Of a stretch of DNA of 64,000 nt, positions 23,586-35,319 are shown in pieces. This DNA comes from Sycon ciliatum (lineage: Eukaryota > Porifera > Calcarea > Leucosolenida > Sycettidae), in the NCBI RefSeq assembly GCF_964019385.1, contig NC_088654.1, forward strand, positions 3,588,110 to 3,652,109. The letters run 5' to 3'. Position 1 is the stretch's first letter. Every line of letters begins with the position of its first letter. The position numbers and the translations under genes are program-made. Below the pieces are notes generated by a model. It was given only the letters and a program-made list of their open reading frames with translations. It was not told the DNA's origin and searched no databases.

Positions 23586-23795
23586 TGTGCGTGTGTGTGT
23601 GTGTTTAGGTGCGATAATGCGGGAGCGTGGAGTGTGTGAGAACGAGAGGCTGTGTGTATGTGTGTGTGTGGTGCATGTGTGTGTTTTGGTGCGTGTGTGT
23701 GTTTGGTGCGTGTGTGTGTGTGTGTGCGTGCGCATGTGTTTAGGTGTGATAATGCGGGAGTGTGGAGTGTGTGAGAACGAGAGGTTGTGTGTGGA

Positions 23796-23898
<103 letters not shown>

Positions 23899-24441
23899 AT
23901 GAGTGTGCGTGTTCATGTTTCACCCAGCACCTGAGATGTTGATTCTGGCACGTCAGAGCGTACTGCCTCTGGGAGGTGTTGAATGATTATCATATTGTCT
24001 GCACTGAATTATTCTATCTCCTCTGCTTGCCTTCATATACCTGCGTTTTTTCTAATCTCCTTATGTTGTCTGATGATTGGTTTTTGCCATGAAACTCTGA
24101 GTTACAACAAAAACAGCCCTATATACTTCCTTTTGTGTACCTCTTGCGTACTACGCTCTGCCCATTCCGGGCATTTGAGCACTATTGCAGGTTAAGGCGC
24201 ACACCCTCTGTATACAGTAACTATAACCTTCACATCCTCATATTTACACCTGTCCATATATGACATTAGAATAGCATGCTGCGTACTACTTCCCGTACTA
24301 CCGGTACCTTTTCTAGTACTCACATATTGTACAACTTTACACACCAAGATAAAATAACAAGGATGACAGCCCTTCAGGGTTAGTTGTCGGTTAGCCGGAC
24401 AAGAGTGGGTTGTTGGTGTGTCCTCCCCTAGGCCCTTCACA

Positions 24442-24476
24442 GAAACATAGAAGAGATCAAGCAGATGGAATCAAGA
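24442..24476 (+). CDS. transmembrane exon, second part (cytoplasmic start), after the retrotransposon
   Basis: 24442-24446 is the duplicated target GAAAC. The exon then continues the frame interrupted at 1970 with HRRDQADGIK and reaches the donor A|GTAAGT at 24477. It ends in phase 1, and the leftover A joins the GG opening the exon at 30001 to make an Arg codon. In the uninterrupted gene this would be the basic start of the cytoplasmic tail. With the LTR element present, the exon has no acceptor of its own. Confidence 0.68.
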
Positions 24477-25810
24477 GTAAGTAAGAGATGGATGTCCGAT
24501 TTTAATTTATCCGTAAAAATTATTTTTTGCCCGCAAAAATATGTTAAGGGGCCGGTCACACTGAGGGAAAATTTGAAAAAAAATTCGTGGTAACCATGGA
24601 TAGTAAGTTGCCGCTGAGCGGGAGATTTGAGAGATTTAATCCACTCGATGAAAATCAGCTCGAGGCCTCGCTTTTCCGCCGAAGATTATTATCATCCGCA
24701 GCTTCCACTGGATTTCTTTGAGTTTCCTTGTTTTTATTGCGTTATAAAGACTAAAGTGGAGCGACACTCTAGAGGCTGTGCTGATGCAGCTCTGGCCCAG
24801 GAGCGGGGCTGAAAGACTGCCAGAAGCGAATGGTGACAACAAAATTGCTCGCGTGAGTGAGATTTTTTCATTGTGCGTATGCAGTGTGGCCGTGATGAAA
24901 AGCAGAAAAAAAATATTCCCGGTTTATGATAGAGAGGTTTTGCGGAGCGAACGTTCGCAAAGATTTTCGCGTTCCGGGTTGCGAAAACTATTGCGAACGT
25001 TTGTGCGAAGTTTGTGTTTTGCATGTTTTTCACTCCAAGAAATTTTCGCGTGCCCTCGCTTGTTTGAGAAGTGGTCTTCATCCGATTATTTTGTTGTTGC
25101 GAATGGCGGCACCCTGAGTCACGGCCTGAGACAAGAGCTCTTTGACTACCTTGTCCATGGCCGGAGACCCTCAGACAAACGAGCTGGCTTGTGCCGTAAT
25201 CTGGCGCATCAACACCTGAAATTCAAAAAGGCATCGTTGATGTAACCGACTCTGAGCAGTGAGAAGACGAGCAGGCAGGAGATCGGAGATGGTTCCGGAG
25301 ATGAAGAAACACAGGCTGCCACAAGTATAGGAAAGCTAGCACCCGCGGACCAAGCCAAGAGTAGAGATCAAGCACAAACATGAAGATTGAGGGTGGCTCA
25401 CCGTGCGATAACAGTCCACAAAGAGCGAAAATTACTGCGAACGTTTGCATGTTTCTCGCTCCAAGACATTTTTGTGTGCACTCACTTGTCCAAGTTTGGG
25501 AAGTGGTCTTCACCCGATTTGTTTGTTGCGAGTGGCGGCATGTGCACCAGGTACCCTGAGTCACGGCCTGAGATGAGAGCTCTTTGACTACGTTGTCCAT
25601 GGCCGGAGACCCACAGACAAACGGGCCGGGTTGGCTTGTGCCGTAATCTTGCGCATCAACACCTGAGATTCAAAAAGGCATCATTGATGAAACCGACTCT
25701 GAGCAGTGAGAAGACGAGCAAGCAGGAGATCGGAGATGGTTCTGGAGATGAAGCAACACGGGCTGCCACAAGTATAGGAAAGCTAGCACCCGCGGACCAA
25801 GCCAAGAGTA

Positions 25811-27201
25811 CGAGGTGATTATGCATTTCTAAGCATTTTTCGTTTCTAAGCAAATGCGTAAAATCAGCAAACCGTCTCGTACATATCCAATGCATGCGGT
25901 ACAATATTCCAAATATAGCACAGTGAGAGACTTCCCTCGGTCTTCATCTTCCTTTCCCAGCATGTGTTTTGTTCAAGAAGACTAGGTTTGTCTTTATTTT
26001 AGAGCAGTTTGTTGCTCTTCGCGATCGCTTCAGTAGCAGAAATAATGTAAAATCGCCCTTTTATGGATCCCGTTTGTGAGGAGCCTGCCGAACCAGGCCC
26101 AGAAAGTTCATGTAATAGCAGTAGTAGCGACAGCACTGGATCTGCTAATGGAGAAGAAAGCCATAAAACGACTTCTGATACAGATATGGCATCAAATATT
26201 GAGCCGGATGAACCCAGCACAGATTCAGCTAGCAAGCGAGCAACGCTCGCTGTCAGAGCATTCTATTCTCCTGTAACGAGCAGTGCATTTCGTTCGAAGG
26301 CCGCTGCGGCAAATGCATTTGACGTGAGTCGGCAAATGTTCCGACATATAGAGAAGGAACTGGAGGTGTCTGGCGTGTTGTCAAACATCAAGAGTGGGCA
26401 CCTTCCTCCTCCACCTCTGCCAGATGTTCACGACAATGGTTCGGTGACCACACCATCTGCACCTGGTGGCATAGAGTTTGACATGGCAACAGTGGAGGCT
26501 GCCATCAAAGCCAAATGCACACGTCCTGGTGACAATGTCAAGTATGGGACACATGGATTGGTGGGCATGTATCGTGAGGGCGTGAAATGGGCCGTGGAGT
26601 CAATGCACAAGGGCAACCTGCGGAAGGATGGGTGCAGAGCATCTGAGCTGTTAGCCTTGATGAACATCAAAGTGTCTGACACGACACTTCACCTGAAGTT
26701 GAGAGAATATGAGGCTTCGCTGGAACCTGATGTTACCGTCGTGAATGTCCAGACACCATGCAGAACTGGCCAGAGAGCGAAGTTGCCAATGCGATATGAA
26801 GTCCAACTTGTGGAGTTTTTGGTTTCAGTGGATGCTGGGAAGCCACTTCTTTAGGGCTCTAATTGCTTGCGGAAGACTTTGTTTTTTTGGCATTAGTACT
26901 TGTCACTGTTCTAGCATGTACATGTATGTGTGTAGAATAGAAGAATGCGATGAAATAACACTAAACATAGTCATTTTACACAATGCTTAGAATCTAAAAC
27001 GTTCATATTCATACCATCATATCAACCCAAATGTAATCCATTCCTTGGGGCGTTATGATAGTCATATTCAGTTGAAACTTGGTGAAGATAGAAAGAAAGG
27101 GATCATCTTCTGAGTGAGGCCAAACAATGTATACACATGCGCACTGACACCCCGGTATTGTACGATTTTACAATCATGCTTAAAAATGCATAATCACCTC
27201 G
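25811..27201 (+). mobile_element. TA-flanked pogo/Tc1-like transposon, present only in copy 1
   Basis: Inverted ends CGAGGTGATTATGCATTT; TA on both sides (25809-25810, 27202-27203). Copy 2 has the empty site (single TA in AAGAGTAGAGATCG) at the matching position, which proves the exact boundaries. It carries one ORF of 263 codons. The same end family begins again at 63975. Confidence 0.88.
26063..26854 (+). CDS. N-terminal transposase-like protein, probably truncated
   Basis: 263 codons, inside the TA-flanked element. Residues 1-60 are acidic and Ser-rich. About 145-200 contains ASELLALMNIKVSDTTLHLK, which reads like the psq/HTH helix-turn-helix of pogo-type transposases (a phrase like AA..Y.V...TL). 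Near the end, TGQRAKLPMRYEVQLVEFL resembles the second, CENP-B/Tc5-type HTH opening. The DDE catalytic domain that should follow is absent; the frame stops and no DDE-like frame is seen up to 27201. I infer a DNA-binding-only relic or a two-ORF or spliced transposase. The family call is by motif style only. Confidence 0.5.
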   Translation: MDPVCEEPAEPGPESSCNSSSSDSTGSANGEESHKTTSDTDMASNIEPDEPSTDSASKRATLAVRAFYSPVTSSAFRSKAAAANAFDVSRQMFRHIEKELEVSGVLSNIKSGHLPPPPLPDVHDNGSVTTPSAPGGIEFDMATVEAAIKAKCTRPGDNVKYGTHGLVGMYREGVKWAVESMHKGNLRKDGCRASELLALMNIKVSDTTLHLKLREYEASLEPDVTVVNVQTPCRTGQRAKLPMRYEVQLVEFLVSVDAGKPLL

Positions 27202-27806
27202 TAGAGATCGAGCACAAACATGAAGATTGAGGGTGGCTCACCGTGCACCAGGCTGACCAGCGGTCCACAAAGAGCGAAAATTACTGCGAAAGTTTGTTTC
27301 GCGTTTCCTGCAACTTTCGCGTTCAAAACTGCGAACGTTTGCACGAAGTTTTGCTTTTCGTGACGTCAAACAAAAATTCGCGCGAACGTTCGCTCTGCAA
27401 AACCTCTCTATCCTGAGGATTGTACCCTCAATGCGACCGGCCCCTAACACAGAAGGCGCATGCTCTGTTCCCACCAAACTCTCACACGCTCACTGTTTTC
27501 TGAAGTCCACAATTCCTGATTTCAGTTCGTGCTGTGTGTGTGTGTGCATTGGCAATAGAATTCTTTCAAAAAAAGTCCGCTTTTTAGAGCGTATGTTGTC
27601 CAGCACTGACCAGCCCAAGCATTGCAAGTGCAAACAGTGCACTAGTCGCGGAGCAGGGCAACAAACAGTCCATGAGGGCAGTGTTGGTACCGCCGCGGTC
27701 AGTTTTTTTTTATTAGTCCCGGCCGTGCCATGACCTTTCACACGCTGTGCATGGTGTAATAGTGGCCGGTATGCGTAACCTTCTCAGTGTTCAGTTAGTG
27801 TCTGAG

Positions 27807-28172
27807 CTAGTGCTGACCCGAATTTGCTAGCAATTCTTCTAGCAAAATATCGAAGAATTTTGAAAGGGAATTTGCTGGCAAAATGGAGCAAAATATCGGT
27901 GTGTTGGCTGGGAATTGGGAGATTTTACACATATACGGTGCACATGACTCATTTCGGCACAATTTTACCAACACGTGACTCACTTTTTCTCATTTTTGCC
28001 AACACGTAACCCACTTTCGGTCAGTTTTCTCACACGTGACACAAATTTTGGAGCAAAAAGGGAGCAAAATATCGAGTGGCCTAGCAAAATGAAAGCAAAA
28101 TTTCGACGATGCACGGGCAAAATTATGCCGCAAAATATCGAGATTCAGCTGGCAAATTCGGGTCAGCACTAG
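27807..28172. mobile_element. 366-bp MITE, 6-bp target duplication (copy 1)
   Basis: Ends CTAGTGCTGACCCGAATTTG, inverted at the right as CAAATTCGGGTCAGCACTAG; TCTGAG flanks both sides (27801-27806, 28173-28178). The interior repeats AGCAAAATATCG. A second copy lies at 44915-45280 in the duplicated block. Confidence 0.85.
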
Positions 28173-28179
28173 TCTGAGC

Positions 28180-29335
28180 CCTTTTAGCCCCGTACACATT
28201 TCCGTATGTGCTCCCGCCCATACACATGTGTTAGGTACCTCCTCCCGTACCCTTTCTAGCTGGCCTGCATGAACTCGCGTACTCACCTTTTGTCTCATTT
28301 TGTTCCGTTGGCCTGGGTAGCTACTTGCGCGCCCATAATTGCTATAGCTACCCAGGCCCTTTATCTTGCCGCTCAGACTTGATCTCTCTCTCTTTCTCAC
28401 TCTTCAATAATCACCATGTAGTTGTTTCGTTCGTCCTGGTCTTAGTCATCCCGTCTCTAATAAATGTCGTTCTACCAACCTGCCTGTTCCCGTTGTAATG
28501 TCTGGATAATGTGTCGTCAGTCGTCCTTTTTCGTATTCAATTCATGTATATATCTACACAACTGCACTTCCCTGTACTCACACCCATTCATGCACTCCCT
28601 GCTGACCTTTTGCCTCGCTTACTGCACTACTGACCTCTATATTCCCGCTCACCCTGTTCCAGCTTACGCCCTTGCTGACCTTTTGCCTCGCTTGCTGCAT
28701 GCACCCCTTTTCCCGCTCACCCTGCTCTCACTTACTGCATGCACCCCTTTTCTCTCCTTTGACGTTGTAAGATTAGATATACCCCCAACTCTGCCTTGTT
28801 GAATGAGTCTTCCAGAACTTCTTGGGTTAGCTTTCTTCTAGTCGTGCCCTGCTAGTCTTTACCCTTCTTCCTTCCTCTTCTTCGTCTGCCGGAGGTCTGA
28901 CCTTTATTGCTAGTCTTGATAATAGAAGTACAGTTGAAACCGATGAGTTGTAGCCCCTGTAATTATGTGTGAGAGTCGACGGATCCACACACGCAACACC
29001 AGAATGATAATTATATTAAGTGGCAGTAGTACGTAGATATAATTATTATTGATTTGCTACATCAGCGGTAAACATGAGTTGGTGGTCGATGGGTTGGCAT
29101 GGTGATGGTCTGACCAACCGGATCGAGCCTGGGTCTCTTCTGATCATAACTGTGCATGAATGCACCTTATACAAGCAAAGTAGGCTTTTAAAGTGACTTT
29201 TCAAAGTCCTCTCTGCGCACAAAGTGCTCAATGCCCGGAAGGGCAGAGCTTCCTGGCAAGTGAGGTGGAACAGAATTTTATTGCGACTCCGAGTTGCAAT
29301 AGTTAGCAGAGTTGCATTCGTCATAATAATGTACA
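28180..29335. other. no gene recognised
   Basis: Pyrimidine-rich sequence with imperfect tandem copies of CTGACCTTTTGCCTCGCTT (28606-28760) and a CTACCCAGGC/GCCTGGGTAG inverted pair near 28310-28360. A tract near 29230 (GTGCTCAATGCCCG) recurs at about 1285. No exon is supported. Confidence 0.5.
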
Positions 29336-29341
29336 CAAAAG

Positions 29342-29808
29342 AAGGGGAAGTATACCCTAAAATCAAATTTTCACCAGTTGTAGTCTTCGGGGTGCTGAGT
29401 CGAATGGTCTTGGTCCGAGGAAGCTGAGACGCTCCCTTCCTCCTTTATTCCCAATCGAACTCACGCACTTCCACCGAAACTGGGTGACTGCGCCCTACTA
29501 GATGGGTATTTGTATGCAAAATGTCACTAAAAGCGCTATTTCGTTCTTATAAAAGCACGGATGACCGCCATTGGCCCATATGTTGTAGTCTTTTGGACGC
29601 TGAGTCGACTGGTTTTGGTCCGAAAAGGCTGCGATGCAGCGTTCCTCCTTTATTCCAAATCGAACATGCTTGAACAAGCGGTCACGTGCTCCTGCGTACA
29701 CCAGTCACCTGGTCACCGTGCCTGCAGGGTACAACTTACTAGCCTGTTTGACCTTTTTTGGGTGCAGTTCTGTCACTCGAGTTGAACTCGAGTTGAACCT
29801 TGAACCCC
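29342..29808. mobile_element. single arm of the AAAGGGGAAG palindromic MITE (copy 1)
   Basis: Starts AGGGGAAGTATACCC and runs through the family's GTAGTCTTCGGGGTGCT and GACGCTGAGTCGACTGG boxes to a poly-C/(CCA)n tract at 29809-29920. The second arm is missing. It is repeated at 46450-46916. Confidence 0.75.
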
Positions 29809-30000
29809 TCCCCCCCCCCCCCCCCCCCACCACTACCACCACCACACACACACACACCACCACCACCACCACCACCACCACCACACACACACCACCACCA
29901 CCACCACCACCACACACACAAGGCACATTGGCTGCCGAAGGTTTTCCACGCCTCATCATGAACTTGATTCTGCGCTGCTGTATGTGTTTGCCAACTGCAG

Positions 30001-30033
30001 GGCAGCAAGAAGGAGACCAAAACGTATTTGATG
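30001..30033 (+). CDS. cytoplasmic-tail exon 1 of the membrane protein (copy 1)
   Basis: An 11-codon exon: acceptor CAACTGCAG, donor G|GTGAGC. With the A left from 24476 it encodes an Arg followed by QQEGDQNVFD. The leftover G joins AT of the next exon to give Asp. Both introns are phase 1, matching the transmembrane exon. The assignment to that gene rests on order, strand and phase only. Confidence 0.6.
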
Positions 30034-30619
30034 GTGAGCCCAGTAAGTGTTGCGGTTTGATTCTTTTGTTCTATTTCCACAATCCCTCAACCCAGCAAAT
30101 CGTAAGAAACACAATACAGAGGACGGCGAAGAGTCTATAGATATAGGAGTGTGGACTTGATAGGGTGCGAAGTGCCCAGCTGACGAGTGCCTTAGCATCA
30201 CAGGCATTCACAGAACACCATACACGCATGGAGTTGAAGCGTAAATAGACTGAGATCTACATATATATGCACTGTACTCCTTACTGACAGGGGAGTTGGC
30301 CTTTATCAATGCTTGTTTGAGAGTTTGAATCTCATTGTGAACCTGATGAGGGCAATTTGCCGAAGTGTTGCAATATTATAGAATGAGATGAACTATTGCA
30401 GTGTTAGTAATGGAGGAGAGCGTGTGGACTCTACTCTTAAATGTACTGTTCTGTTTGTGAAAGACTAGATGACTGAGAACTGACTCTAGCCAGTGGGCTA
30501 GAAGATTGAGGCATAACTTACCTGCATCATCTTATTCAACTGCTGTCGGTCAACTGGGTACTGGGAGTGAGGGTAACATGGATGCTGCTAACAAGGTTTT
30601 GTCAGACTTACCACCTCAC

Positions 30620-30776
30620 CAGGGGCGGATCCAGGAGGGGTTCCAGGGGTTCCGCGGAACCCCCTAAATTTCGTAATGTGCTACTGGCAACCATATGCTT
30701 GTCCATGTACATGTATCAGCTATTCAGTTTTGACTATACTGGAACCCCCCTGTAGAGATCGCTGGATCCGCCGCTG
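30620..30776. mobile_element. hAT-like MITE (copy 1)
   Basis: Inverted ends CAGGGGCGGATCCAG and CTGGATCCGCCGCTG. CTCAC lies outside both ends, and the CAGGGGCGG start is common in hAT-type MITEs. It repeats at 47729-47885. Confidence 0.7.
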
Positions 30777-30898
30777 CTCACCCTCGCCGCTAGGCACTAC
30801 ATCTGCCACCTTGGTATAGCAGGGATGGTCAAGGAACTGGTGGTGGCCTGACACAAGCCAAATGTCCTTAAGCTGCTTGTCTTCTTCCACATATAGTA

Positions 30899-31089
30899 CA
30901 ACCTGGTGTAAGCGACCACCTCCCCCCCCCCCCCCCACCCCACGGTGCAAGCAAAAGCCGTCGTTAAAGCCGGGTGGGCTTTAGAACCAGGTCCCACAGT
31001 GTCTGTGTAGAACTGTCGGTGCACAGAAAAACGATCGTTAAGAGCAGGTGGTCGTTAAACCCAGAGGTCACTTAGCCCAGGTTTTACTG
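30899..31089. mobile_element. pogo/Tigger-like MITE with CAGT..CCTG ends (copy 1)
   Basis: The right end AGCCCAGGTTTTACTG is followed by TA; the left end CAACCTGGTGTAAGCGACC has lost four bases and is preceded by TA. It has the same end style as 53255-53436. It contains a poly-C run. It repeats at 48008-48198. Confidence 0.6.
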
Positions 31090-31223
31090 TAATTGTATAG
31101 CCGGTGGTAATGGGAAAGTGGGAACTTTTCTTCTTCTTTTTTTTTTTATATCAGCCCTGTGCCAGGAACATCGTTTCTCCACAACCCTTCCTGCTGATGT
31201 ACTGCCATCCATAGTGATGTTCA

Positions 31224-31442
<219 letters not shown>

Positions 31443-31498
31443 CATGTGCTTGGGTGCTTGGGTACATGTGTCTCTCTGCTGTGCTGACTTGCATGCAG

Positions 31499-31593
31499 AT
31501 GGTGACCCGGACGCCTTGATCAACGTTGGTATCGCTATGGACGTAGTCGATCAAAAGCACGAAGCCGCAGCAGCTGCAGCATCGAACGACTAA
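31499..31593 (+). CDS. last coding exon of the membrane protein (copy 1)
   Basis: The acceptor CTTGCATGCAG is followed by a phase-1 exon encoding GDPDALINVGIAMDVV, then DQKHEAAAAAASND and a TAA stop. It makes an acidic, Ala-rich C-terminus. With the preceding pieces the cytoplasmic tail would be about 55 residues. No kinase, death or ITAM-type motif is seen, so its role is unknown. The AATAAA poly-A signal was not located with confidence. Confidence 0.6.
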
Positions 31594-31759
31594 AGGCCAC
31601 TAGCGGAGTATTGCCAGGACCTACCGGGTATGTGCAAACGGACATCTGTATTGTGTATGTACAAGTATTGTATTATTTTTATTATTTTTTACTTGGACAT
31701 TCCCAACAGACCCTAAGGTCTTCTTACAGGGTGCCCAAGATGAATGAACATGTTCACCC

Positions 31760-32155
31760 TTTACCGACGGAACACACTTTTACCGATCACCAGTGATCGA
31801 TAAATACTATACTTTTCATTTATGATCAAACTATCGTAACTTGGTCAGTTCTCAGTTGTTTGGAGAGAACAAAGAAGAGAAAACTCTCAGCTGTCGTCTC
31901 GAACACCTTACGAAGCGATAGGACGAACGGTGAGTGAGTTACGACGCGCGTAACGTTCGTCACGCTCAATTGGCGCTCAGGGCCGTGATGCGTGACTGAA
32001 CAGCCGGGATTTTCCCTGGTATTGATATTAAATATTGGTATTGATTTATTTGAATTCGGTATCTCAACAGTACAATGTCAATGTACAACCGTAAACTCGC
32101 CGGCTGTTGGCAAGGCTACACTCATTCAAATTCGAACAGGGGCCTTACAACCGGG
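31760..32155. repeat. dispersed repeat with CGATCACYRGTGATCG palindrome (copy 1)
   Basis: About 350 bp shared with 60880-61205, including GAAAACTCTCAGCTGTCGTC, GTGAGTGAGTTACGACGCGC and GGCTGTTGGCAAGG. Here about 70 bases (TATTGATATTAAATATTGG and following) interrupt the shared sequence. It recurs at 48869-49264. From 32160 to 32916 I see no gene. Confidence 0.7.
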
Positions 32156-32916
32156 GAAATACCGTGATAGGCATGGAAAAAACTAAAGATGCTTTTATTC
32201 TGTTTTGCTTGCTGTGCAGCCTGCTCAAATCTCACTGCAAGTGCTGCATGCAACAAGCCTGCGTAACCTTGGTAACTGTCGCCCTGATCACCCAGCAAGG
32301 CCAGCCAAGGCCAATGGACCGGGCTGCAAGCAGATCACTATTGACTTCTGTACTGTGCTCTAGACTAGCGTGACAATGCTGTAGTCCACCCCGGCACTGG
32401 CTTCTGTATATAACTCTGTAAGGTGTTCGCAAGGCACCAGCCATTATTATCACATGCTGCATTCGACCATAATAATGCACATTGAAATTTGTTTGCACTA
32501 TGCCTGTGAAGCATGCATAACAGATTCTAAATCGTATTCTCTTTATTTTAAGTCGACAATGAGATGGTAAAAATGATAATTGGCTTGTGAGCAACACTGG
32601 CTCACACTCAATCACCGCTTTTCACTAATTCTTTTCAGGGAAAAAATCAACGTTTCGGTCATAAAATACCCATCAGGAATGAATTGGGCACAGTGGTTAG
32701 GATCGGTTAATAAATGAAACTACAAGTTACACTGCAATGTCCACTAACACCACCAGTTACTAAAAAAATCAGCTCATGCGATAACATTGCACGACACTGA
32801 CCGACTGTACTGACGTTCTACAACTAACTGGCTAACAGCTCTAGCACATCTTGGATGCGCACTCCAACAGCCCCTCTTCCCCCTCCTTATGCGGGCCGGG
32901 CCTGCAAGTGCATTGA

Positions 32917-33440
32917 AGGGGAAGTTAAGCCTAAATCAAATTTTCACCGGTCGTAGTCTTCGGGGGTACTGAGTTGAATGATCTTGGTCCGTTCAGTCCT
33001 TTATTCCCAATCAAAGTTTCTAGGGACCGGCGGATTCTGCTCGAAAAGGTGGCAGATTCTGCTCGAAAAGCAGTGAAATTGGCAGAACCATACAAACCTT
33101 ATGGCGGACAATTCCTCGAATTCTGCTCCATTTCTTCATCCACATACCAAACATGCATGAGACTTACCAGAAAAAGTACCGAATTCTGCCAATTTTTCTG
33201 CCGGCATAATCCGCCGGTCCCGAAATCAAACTCGCGCACTTCCACCAAAACTGCGCCCTACTACAGTGTTGTAGATGGGGATTTGTATGCAAAAAGTCAC
33301 TAAAAGCCCCATTTCGTTCCGAAGTTATAAAAGCACGGATGACCGTGATTCACCGGGCTCATAGATGTACATGTATGTTGTAGTCCGCTTTCTGACGCTG
33401 AGTCGACTGGTTTTGGTCCGAGAAAGCTGCGATTCGTTCG
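32917..33440. mobile_element. divergent arm of the AAAGGGGAAG MITE (copy 1)
   Basis: Starts AAGGGGAAGTTAAGCC and keeps the CGTAGTCTTCGGGGG and GACGCTGAGTCGACTGG boxes, but about 200 bases of GAATTCTGC-type inverted repeats (33035-33215) sit within it. It repeats at 50026-50549. From 33441 to 34080 no gene is seen. Confidence 0.6.
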
Positions 33441-34082
33441 GGACAGTTCGGTTGAAATTTTTGAAGTTGGGCATATTATGGATGTATTTTTGTCGGTAAC
33501 TTGCGGCCCAGCACAAACATCTACCTGTATCGGGATCTGAAAATAATTGTATAAGGCTTACTGGGCCTCTTGCTCTTCAGGAAGGGTGAAAAGCTGCAGT
33601 GTTGATTTTTTTAATCACATTCTCATAAAACCGTAGGAAGACGGAGCACATACCCGCTATATGGTGTGAAACACCTTGGATTGAATAAAGCCGGTTGCTA
33701 CACTGTGTACATGCACCCTAAGAATTGGGCCCGTGTTCTGGATACAGTCACACAGTTTTCCTGCAATTTTGGAAACTTCAAATAGTTTTGCCATGCATGA
33801 AGGAGAGTTTGCCGAAGGCTGCATTTGAATTTTCGGAAGGGGGTTAGCCAATAGAAGACCTTTTACCACGAGCTTTTTGGGGGTCCGAGGCATTTTATCG
33901 CTTTAGCGGGGAAAAACACGTTCAAAATTGCATATTTTATTTAGGCTTGCGACTCCAAGGAGATTGGTTATGCCTACTGAACTATCACTGTACAGGTACC
34001 GGCAAGAGTACGGGTGGGGGGGGGGGGGGGTACTCTTGGTGCCGGTAATTGAAAGAAAGAAAAAAGTTGTCCAGAAATCTGA

Positions 34083-34190
34083 ATGGGATTCGAACCCACA
34101 AACTTCGATCACGACAGAAAAAAATTAAAAAAGGTCGTCAAAAGTGGGGTTCGAACCGCAACCGTTGCAGTCCATGCGCCAAGACCGAAA
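34083..34190 (-). tRNA. tRNA-like fragments (two B-box regions)
   Basis: GGGATTCGAACCC at 34084 and GGGGTTCGAACCG at about 34145 look like T-arm/B-box sequences of two minus-strand tRNA-derived units. The second is preceded on that strand by an anticodon-arm-like GGACTGCAACGG. Full cloverleaves cannot be drawn. The duplicated block ends inside the second unit. Confidence 0.35.
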
Positions 34191-35319
34191 AAGTCGTCTA
34201 AAAGTTGTACTTTTTTATGCAGATTAGCCACTTTTCCGAGCTGAATATATTCAAATCTTCGTCGAAAAATTGTCAAGAAAATGTTAGATGTCTCGAGTCG
34301 TTTGCAATTTTCTCTCCATCAGTGCTTGTTTGCGGAAGTTTTGCTTTCCGGACACCTTGATTGGGCCTTTGACCTTATGGATGTCAGTTGTAGTGGTCGT
34401 TACTCATTGTCTCGACGTCGCTGGGAGTGTTCTTGTGGGAGCTGTCAAATATTCGTAAAAATCAGGCAAGTGGCAAAGAAAAATTCGCCAAATTTTTGGG
34501 CAAGATAGTATGTAGACATCGATGCTTTCCTTTGACTCTCCACCGATGTGGAAACACTTCCAGAAGCGTTCATCGGTGTCCGGTTCTTGATGGGGTCGTG
34601 GTGGCCTCCTCGGTTTGGAACAAAACAAAATCAATGCATTGTCTGTTGTCACCAGTGGGAGACGTATTACATGGCAAAGAAACGCACCAGCACCCGTATT
34701 CACTCTTGAGGGGCCTGAGATAGAAGCCCACATCATCTTCGTTCAAATGACAAAGTTCTAACCAGGGTCTGCAGACCGTAATTTCAATGTCATTTTTTGG
34801 TCCCTTAAAAAATGGCCTAGCCAACAGCCTGTATGTAGTTTATGAAGCATTGGCGTGTTCTTTGGGTTTGCAATCATGTTATATTACTCATGACCTTCTC
34901 TTGTAAGATTCGTGCGAAACTGAAAGTTGTAATGTACTCCCAGGACAGCTTGAAGTAGGTTTCAATTCTCGGTGAAGGGCAAAGGTCTTAAACTGTCATT
35001 GTGAATGTCAATGGGAATATGATCCAAGAGTCCACAACCCCAAGGGAAATGTGTGATGGACTCTTAGTATGATCTGTGCGCAAAGAACTGCAGTTGAGTC
35101 ATTGTTTTAGCAATATGGCTGCGTTCTGAGTTTTAGCACATTCTTAGACTCTTATTGTACTGGATCATGGTGTGTGCACTTTATAACACGTGTACATGTA
35201 TAACAAAAGCTGAATTATACAACGGTAGAAAATGATATGCCCCATTCTCAGCTTTGGTTTCTGGCGTTCTTTTAATTATTAGTATTTCAGGCTGCGTGTT
35301 CTTGGGCTCCGTGTTCTTT
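34191..35319. other. no gene recognised; 26-bp direct repeat
   Basis: Unique sequence. AAAAATTCGCCAAATTTTTG followed by GGCAAG at about 34481-34506 recurs exactly at about 39829-39854, bracketing most of the inter-copy spacer. Confidence 0.5.

Larger units (their letters stand above)
24548..27444. mobile_element. PIF/Harbinger-like TIR element, non-autonomous (copy 1, with nested insertion)
   Basis: Ends GGGGCCGGTCACACTGAGGG and, inverted, CCTCAATGCGACCGGCCCC; TAA flanks both (24545-24547, 27445-27447). The interior has repeated GCGAACGTTCGC-like words and a direct duplication of about 200 bp (25190 and 25629) around CGCATCAACACCTGA. Without its nested transposon it is about 1.5 kb. A short frame (LSHGLRQELFDYLVHGRRP and following) is open but not assignable. 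Confidence 0.7.

Noticed and set aside
24778-25245. 155-codon ORF in the Harbinger-like element as a transposase
   Set aside because: No DDE or Myb-type motif is visible, and the coding look is confined to a short stretch repeated nearby. Left as unassigned interior sequence.
30343-30370. Second hammerhead: CTGATGAGGGCAATTTGCCGAAG
   Set aside because: The core needs GAAA but reads GAAG, and stems I and III cannot be drawn. It looks like a common repeat-end motif.
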